Shown here: positions 57,970 to 64,000 of the stretch, one piece after another
Position numbering within the stretch: position 1 is the first letter of the stretch
Layout: each line of letters starts with the position of its first letter
Program-made: the position numbers and the translations under genes
Origin: Mytilinidion resinicola
Lineage: Eukaryota > Ascomycota > Dothideomycetes > Mytilinidiales > Mytilinidiaceae
Length of the DNA: 64,000 bases
Reading direction: 5' to 3'
Assembly: GCF_010093595.1 (NCBI RefSeq)
Contig: NW_022985448.1
Span: 587,671 to 651,670 of the forward strand
The notes under the pieces: model-generated
Databases searched by the model: none
What the model was told of the DNA's origin: nothing
What the model saw: the letters and a program-made list of their open reading frames with translations, nothing else

Positions 57970-59101
57970 GCTTCTACTCCAGACCAAGAAGATTTGTCCC
58001 CAGCCAACCTAGGGCCCTTGTCTCCGTCTCTTCAGTGTTCGCCGATAGAGTCCGGGGGGCTCTAAATCTAGCCAAGTCTTTTGGGCCTTGCCTCAATATA
58101 ACACATTATATGAAGGTCAGATTTACAGCTAGATAATTCTATATGACCTCGCTTCGGCCGGCCCTTGTCTACCTCTCGGTCGGCCCTCCGCGCCTCTTCT
58201 TCACCCTTCTAGTTACTCCGTCTGTATACACAATATACTGTAGTGAGAGGTCTTCTTCACGATTCCTGCATTGCCTTGTGACATTGTGAACGGCACCTTG
58301 TATCGTACGTTTCTTCTCAATTCGATCTCCTGAGTGCAGTTTCGTACACAGTGTATAGTAACACTGGGAGCTCTCTCGATCTGGAGGCGGTATTCGCGTC
58401 GGTCTTGGTCGCTCGTAGCGTCGTACGTAGGCCTCTCCACTCTATAGATAGGTCTGTTTCCTGGATCTTCTATTGTTACCCACTGGGCTCTCCCAATCTA
58501 GAGTACAAGGCGATATTATAAGCATGGTGTGACCTTGAGGATCCAAGGTATAAGCTCCTTTATTAACAACCCTACGTTCGATACCAGTCGGACTGAGTGA
58601 CACTTCCTAAAGCGAGGCCGCGAATTATGGTCGATACGGTCTTCTCTGTGTTGATAATGCCCCAGACGCGGAGCAGATAAACGGGCGTGCGTTATGCTGA
58701 GAAACGGGATCGTGAATGGTATTGAGTTTTTGAATTCGTGACGAGAAATACGCCGCGATGATGAAATTTTCGCTTACTTGAAAGTGTACGCCGATAGTAT
58801 ACTGCCTGGAGGCTACAGAAGCTGCGCTACGAGGCTTCAGGAATCAACAGAAGTGCTCTCAACAAAGATTGAGGTTGTAGCTATGTTGGCTAATATCAAG
58901 TTTCTAACCCGATTCTGGTCCTCATACAGTATTGTGGTATTGTAGGAATTTCTGTGTTGGGTATCGACCATATCCTTAAGATGTGAACACCGATACCCCT
59001 ACTCCAGTTCAATTTCAAAAGCCGTCCGTAGAAAGTCTTCCTACGCCTCAATCGTTGTCAGGACCAACCCCATGGCCTCCCATCTTCCCTCCCTCAACAC
59101 C
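57970..59101. other. Intergenic, possible TE-derived DNA
   Basis: No gene is supported. Around 58350-58540 two diverged copies of an ACTGGGxxCTCxCxATCTxGAG motif occur, and a TGTATAGTAACA-like string recalls LTR ends, but no second LTR, primer site or coding remnant is seen. Confidence 0.3.
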
Positions 59102-60264
59102 TCATCTATACCCTCCTCCGCCACCACCACCACCTCCACTCCGCCTTCTCTCATCCCTCTCATCTCGGCCCCCGCCCCTCTCCCCGCCACCCCTCCTCCT
59201 GCCCCCGCCGCTATCGTCACCTCTCCTCTCGTCTTTATTCTCCCTCCGCTTCTCCCACTTCTTCTCCGCCTTGTGCGCCCCCACAGCCCCAATCACCGCC
59301 GCCGCCAGCGTCGTAAACGTATCCCCCTTACTCGCCTCGTTGCCCACCAAACCACCCGCTAGAGCGCCAACGACCGAACTTGCGAGACCACGTGCATTCG
59401 GAGACTCCGATCGAGACCGCGACCGCGAACGGTGGGGGCGGCGGCGGGAGCGAGGCGATGTGGGGTTGGAGTTCTGATTAGGAGGGGGATAGGGATAAGT
59501 CTGAGAGGATGATCGCCGGCGGGTTTGGCGGGGACGCTGGGAGGGGGGGGAAGACTGGCCGCGGGTGGTCATGGCCATGGCGTTTGGGTTGTATGGGGGT
59601 GCGGGGGGCTTTGTAGCTCCGTCAGCATCTCTGCAACTACAAACATATTTTGGGGGGTGGTAAACGTACAGGTGCTGCTGCGTATCCGTATGGCGCGGGT
59701 GCGTATGCGCTTCGCGGCGTGTTGTAAGAGTCGTCGTCTGGATATGCGGCTGCAGCCCCCGCTGCAGCTCCAGCTCCAGCGGCGGCGCCATAGCCTCCTC
59801 CGCCTCCGCGATCGCGGGACCGATTGTGGTGGTATTCGCGGTCGCGGCGCTCGTACTCCTCGTCTCTAGAGTCCCTCTCTCTTTCTTGACGTCCTCCGCC
59901 TCCGCCTCCGCCTCGTCGCCGCGGGCCAACGTCGTACTCGGGTTCCATATCGTCTCTCTGGTCCTGATCTTGTAGTCCAGAATTCGAGGGGTCAGGTCCA
60001 GGCGGTGGTGGACCTGGATCCACGCCTGTCTTTTTGGACTTAGATTTGCGGCGCTGGTACGCGGCCCAGGCCTTGTCGTGCAGCGGGTCGTGGTATTTTT
60101 CGGCGAATTTGTTGATGCCTTCGAACCCGAGTTCCTGGAGAGTGTGTTAGGTTGACGAAGCGAGAGATGTGGAAGTTGATTGGAATTTAAGGGAAGACGG
60201 GTGAGGTGAGGTGAGGTGAGGTGTGGTGTGTATGGAAGGAACGTACGACTATTTCTTCGGCCAT
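59102..60264 (-). CDS. DUF3824-type glycine-zipper protein
   Basis: Exons 60264-60247 (MAEEIV), 60134-59670 and 59608-59102 join in phase to 329 residues. Exon 2 opens with ELGFEGINKFAEKYHDKAW-like text (the sequence keeps PLH between YHD and DKAW), then a basic KSKSKK stretch. The middle is low complexity: Arg/Asp/Glu and Tyr-rich, poly-Gly and poly-Ala. Near the C terminus GLASSVVGALAGGLVGNEAS and AAAVIGAVGAHKAEKKWEKR form a glycine-zipper pair that may insert in or lie on a membrane. An Arg/Gly-rich tail ends the protein. This layout fits fungal DUF3824 proteins, whose function is not established. Intron 2 (61 nt, CTGAC branch site) is set by keeping the proline-rich frame. Confidence 0.65.
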
Positions 60265-61060
60265 GGTGTCGGCAGGAGCATGGATGGAGAGAAGACAAGA
60301 GCGGCGGACGATGTCAAGCCTTGCTTAAGGAAAGCTTGGTGTGCGTAGGCGAAGTAGTCGTGCTGGGCAGGCTACTTCATAGGTATGAACGTCGTGGTAG
60401 AGCTGAGAACTCATGAGATTGACGGATTCATGTCCGGTGACGACAGGCGCGGGGCGGAATAACTTGGCAATGCAAGGTTGCTCCTTGGCGCTGATTGCGT
60501 GAGATTGCTCGAGCATCTTGACAGACTGAGAGTTTGAGGATGAGTCTCGAAAGGACTGTCATGTTTCCATTACTTTGGAGGGTTTGGGAGAGATCTGGGA
60601 TGGGCGACGCGGATCCTGGACGCCAGGGACGCACAGGGACCGGCAGAATGAATAAAGCCGCACAGGCCGACGATCCGGGCATTTCGAGGTAGGGCGGAAT
60701 AGCAATATCCAATGCTGTGCAGTTTGAGAGAAGAACTTCTAAGTATGCTTATTAAGCTTTGTTATCAATCACCTAAGGAAGGCTAATGAACGCACCCGAT
60801 TGCTACACTTACGAAGCACTTCAATCGGATTCAAGGTATTGGAGTATTATTAGATTCCTCCTATCCAAGCAAGTATGTGCAGACCGAAGAGTCTGTCGCC
60901 CCCTTTTCTAAAGATTATCAACGTCCCAACGCCTTGATATATGCGTTGCCGATCGCTCGCTCCCCAATGCCCAGTTCGTGAACCCAAAACGCCCAATTAT
61001 GTCATCATTCATCAAAAGCCGCAAGGTCCTAGATACCTAGGTATATCGAGAACCAAGCTT
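60265..61060. other. Intergenic, no gene seen
   Basis: A short GGTGA tandem run (60200-60222) lies inside the first intron of the preceding gene. The rest has no coding support. Confidence 0.4.
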
Positions 61061-61584
61061 TCAGGCAGTCGCCTGCTGAAGGAGTAAGCTGTGTTGCTGC
61101 GGGTGCGTCCTCTCCACGTTCCCCTTCGCCATCTTCTTCATCATGAAATTGCCCTCGATTTCCACGTCTTCGCGCAGACTACCATTCGAAATACACCAGT
61201 TGCCAGCAATGGTGAGGATGCCGGTAGGAGGCTTGGCTTGAACGAGACTCTTAATGCCGTAAGGGGTGTTGGTGAGGGTGAGTTTGTAGGTGGTCTGTGA
61301 GCATGTTAGATATCGTATGGTAATGCTGGAGGTGTTCCTTACCTGTCCAATTGGCTTCTTATCGGTAACGGAGTATGTTGCTGTACTCGCTGGGTCGCCT
61401 GATTCCAGGCTGTAGGTGATCAATGATGGACACAGGGTCCTAACTACGAGCGTGATTAGAATCCAGCAATAAGGTTTCTGAGAAAGGAGGACATACTCAT
61501 GAGCTCATGGTTGTGTAGAGCCTGAAGAGTGTGCTGAACAGACACTCCCGCCGGGATAGGAGTAGAGACGCTCGTGGTAGCCAT
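61061..61584 (-). CDS. Small DUF7053-like fungal protein
   Basis: Exons 61584-61497, 61443-61343 and 61294-61061 join in phase to 140 residues. It starts MATTSVSTPIPAGVSVQHTL, continues ALHNHELMIRTLCPSLITYS, then TATYSVTDKKPIGQTTYKLT, TPYGIKSLVQAKPPTGILTI and a charged end with FMMKKMAKGNVERTHPQQH. The pattern (N-terminal helix with HNHE, then alternating strands) resembles the DUF7053 group of fungal lipid-binding-fold proteins, in short form. No signal peptide is seen. Function unknown; family call is tentative but the gene itself is well supported by its two clean introns. Confidence 0.6.
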
Positions 61585-63477
61585 ATTACTGATTAAGATC
61601 TACTGAAGCTTGAGCGAGAGTTGGGTAAAGACTAGAACGGCTGTGTCTTCACAAAAACAGATATGGAAAATATTTCGGAGTGAGGCAAGTTCGATGATGG
61701 CCAGAAAACTGAAGATGACGACGGATATTTATCCTCCAGGATCGACTTCTTCACTAAAGCTCGCACGGTGCCCTTGCAAGACCGTGAGACCAATTCATGG
61801 CTCTATTCCTAGCACCCGGCGCCCGATGCCCGATATCGTAAGATCACCTCCTTTATTCCGAATAAAGATGACAGCGGTGCACCGCCTTTCACGCGAAGGA
61901 CGGAAGCGGCTGGATCTGCCCTGTCAAAACGACACCTACGTCAAGTATGAGTGGTCGCGCTTGGTGAGGCGCAGGGGGCGGCCTTTCACCCCGTATCGCG
62001 TCCGATCCCGTCGGCTCCCCATCTGCTGCTGATTGGCTAGGGTCCATGATTCGGGGGCGATCAGACGGCTCCACCCCTCCGCCAACAGGTCGTACCTGGG
62101 GCCGTGCGCGTCTTTGGGATTTCGAGTTCCTGCGGAAAGCTTCCTGTGAGACCTTCACTCATCATCAAGAACAGGCCGTTTGTCGAAATTCATTACATGG
62201 GCACATGGTAGTACTTGAATAGAATACTCATGTTGTCGTGGAAATCCGTTCCTCCATAAAACAATCCCGTGTTCCATAACCGCCCATCCAAAGGAATTCA
62301 AGAATTGACGCGACATGAAGAACAAGGCTTAACACTTCCGGTGGGTTGCTCATGATACTTTGCAAAGCCGTGAGCGTTGCCTATACCTCAGGATCCGGCG
62401 TAAGAGTCACTCCTCCTGTCGTCGCTGGAGCCAACTGCACCGAAGCCTGCGAAGCCCGCCTTTTGATGCTCTTCGTTGCGGTTGTGTTACCTCCTACCCT
62501 TACTGACGAAACGCCTTTGAAAAGATCGGTGCTGCAAAGCCAACGCCATCTATGATGAATCCGCGCTGGATGGAAAGGATGCATTGGATGTGCAAAATGT
62601 GCTTGTCGTCACCGAGGTTCTGACAGACTGGTCACTACTGAAGAGGACGATTGTACCTGTCATCCTTTCGTCCAAGACGGGGATTACAGTCTGATATTCA
62701 TAGAAGGGTGGATAATACAGGAGTCTTGCCTCGTACTAATCACCTTGGCATCAGAGCGGCTTTAACAATGCCACCACAGGACAGGGCTGAAACGTGGATA
62801 GAGAAGAGCGAGGCTATCTCTTCCCGTGAGGCTGAATTTGGCTAGCCAAGAAGACTCTCCTGCACGAAGGTTGGCCGGCCAAATTCTGAAAATAGAGCAT
62901 TACCTGCCTGAGACAAAACGTGTATAGAGCTTTATTGAGATTTGTAGTGACATAGTATACGGCTTTCGTGCTGCAATCATAAAGTGACTGTTGCGCAGAT
63001 GCTTCGATTCCATTTGAGACAGTGAACGCCGCGACGGCCCCTGAAGCCCGACAGGTGACTACAAATGCAAGTAGCAGTGACAGGAACACGAGGTATATGT
63101 TACCGGCGCATATGAGGTGAAAAGAAGAAACGGGCTGGGACGTTGTGGAACAGGGCTACTATATCGAACACGGGCAACGCGGCCAGTGTATGTCAATCGG
63201 GTAACTGAACCACGAGGCTCAGCCCCATATTTGGGCAATCCAAGGTACCTCTGTAGGTGGCAGACGGCAGTGGTGAGGTAGTGAGAAGAAGACGGAGTAT
63301 AGCAGGTCTGTTTTTCTTTTCTCCATACAAAGGTACATCACGCTAACCACCTTAAGCGAGGGGCGCACGTGGGAAAAGTCACGCCGCCCAGCCGCTAATA
63401 TTTCACTCGTCCACCGCCCGGCAGTATATCCCGAGGTCAGGCGCAGAGCTTCGTCCAGCCAAACACGACATCACAAC
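61585..63477. other. Intergenic, no gene supported
   Basis: Open frames at 62381-62584 and 62814-63089 (-) have some protein-like text, but the second lacks an ATG and neither has a splice partner. The last 150 bp hold the promoter and leader of the CTNNBL1 gene. Confidence 0.4.
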
Positions 63478-64000
63478 ATGACCTCCATTGACGATCTCTT
63501 CAAGAAACCAAACCTACCCTCCAAGCGCAAGCTCGAAGAGCTCCCAGATCCCTCGAAATCCTACAAGTCCGCCAAACTGTCCACCAATGGCCACGTAAAG
63601 CAGTACGCGACACCCTTCGCAGAGGATGAGATAGATGAGGAGGAGGAGGCGGGGCCGCAACTGCCTTCCGATATCCAGCCAGAGGATGGGCCTGATGAGG
63701 ATGACGAAGGTCGATTCTTTGGCACCGGCATAGACGACAACGCCAAACAGGCCCTCGACTACCTAGACACACGAGAGACTGAGGACCGATTCGTGGATGA
63801 AAAGATAGACAGCTCCTGGCTCCGCAAGCTAGCCTTGAACTTCGAAAAGCGGATATCTAAGAATGCCGAGCTTCGCGCGAAGTTTGAAGACGAGCCTCAG
63901 AAGTTCATAAACTCTGAAGCCGACTTAGATACGGACATCAAAACCCTATCCATTCTTTCCGAACATCCAGAGCTATACGAAGAGTTTGCAAAACTGGGCT
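63478..64000 (+). CDS. Beta-catenin-like protein 1 (CTNNBL1) homologue, 5' part
   Basis: The frame starts at the ATG at 63478 and is open to the window edge (174 codons and one base, no intron so far). It begins MTSIDDLFKKPNLPSKRKLE, a basic nuclear-targeting N terminus, then an acidic stretch. RFFGTGIDDNAKQALDYLD, LRKLALNFEKRISKNAELRA, KFEDEPQKFINSEADLDTDI and HPELYEEF follow. These match the start of the CTNNBL1 armadillo-like domain. The human protein associates with the Prp19/CDC5L spliceosome complex and binds nuclear localisation signals; a splicing role is expected here. The catalytic-type label does not apply; it is a scaffold. Truncated only by the window. Confidence 0.88.
   Translation, partial: MTSIDDLFKKPNLPSKRKLEELPDPSKSYKSAKLSTNGHVKQYATPFAEDEIDEEEEAGPQLPSDIQPEDGPDEDDEGRFFGTGIDDNAKQALDYLDTRETEDRFVDEKIDSSWLRKLALNFEKRISKNAELRAKFEDEPQKFINSEADLDTDIKTLSILSEHPELYEEFAKLG

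Noticed and set aside
58021..58560. LTR-like stretch with TGTTAC/GTAACA-type strings and a repeated ACTGGG motif
   Set aside because: No matching second LTR, primer-binding site, target duplication or coding remnant, so it is left as unassigned DNA.
62381..62584. Basic, Thr-rich 67-codon frame on the - strand
   Set aside because: No domain, no splice partner and no recognisable family.
62814..63089. Reading frame on the - strand beginning with a signal-peptide-like hydrophobic run
   Set aside because: The frame starts at GTG and has no ATG upstream before the text loses coding character; not a supportable secreted protein.

Overview
The window looks like nuclear DNA of a filamentous ascomycete (Pezizomycotina; Dothideomycetes is a guess that only a phylogeny could test). 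Reasons: protein genes split by 47-280 nt GT-AG introns, many with a CTAAC/CTGAC branch site; fungus-specific families (Kei1, LaeA-like methyltransferases, a DUF3824-type protein, an alternative NADH dehydrogenase with an EF-hand); a Hop-like Mutator transposon; and nonsense changes of the kind RIP makes. There is no operon structure and I found no CRISPR array or convincing RNA gene. Exon joins were worked out by hand and checked for reading-frame phase; they are inference until RNA data exist.

Region 0-10.2 kb: a bHLH regulator (-), a small unknown protein (+), a membrane-anchored RING-H2 protein (-, three exons, a dispersed repeat in its first intron), a two-repeat small protein (-), then a complete 3.2-kb Hop-like MULE with ~110-bp TIRs and an 8-bp target duplication. 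Its transposase is broken by five in-frame stops, all TAG.

Region 10.2-25 kb: mostly gene-poor. It holds a decayed gene (10.9-11.3 kb), a LaeA-like methyltransferase in eight exons (15.2-16.5 kb), and more than 8 kb without a supportable gene, apart from possible relics on the - strand at 22.4-24.0 kb.

Region 25-32.3 kb: a second LaeA-like methyltransferase (-) facing a class-I O-methyltransferase (+), a flavour of secondary metabolism with no backbone enzyme in view. Then a palindrome-rich repeat block (a 156-bp hairpin and a 441-bp TA-flanked foldback MITE) and a mitochondrial acyl-CoA dehydrogenase.

Region 33-64 kb: denser, mostly housekeeping. In order: a giant coiled-coil protein built partly on 42-residue (six-heptad) repeats, with a decayed copy of that array downstream; the IPC synthase subunit Kei1; an external NAD(P)H dehydrogenase with an EF-hand; a GFA-like protein that lost its central cysteines; an APC-family permease; a sterol-glucosyltransferase-like protein carrying PPxY motifs at the N terminus and about six ubiquitin-interacting motifs at the C terminus; NOC2 (ribosome biogenesis); a DUF3824-type glycine-zipper protein; a small DUF7053-like protein; and the 5' end of a CTNNBL1 (spliceosome-associated) gene cut by the window edge.

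The observations most worth following are the amber-only transposase, where conserved tryptophans seem to have become TAG (RIP, or possibly A-to-I mRNA editing), and the PPxY-glucosyltransferase-UIM fusion, which suggests a lipid-modifying enzyme wired to ubiquitin.
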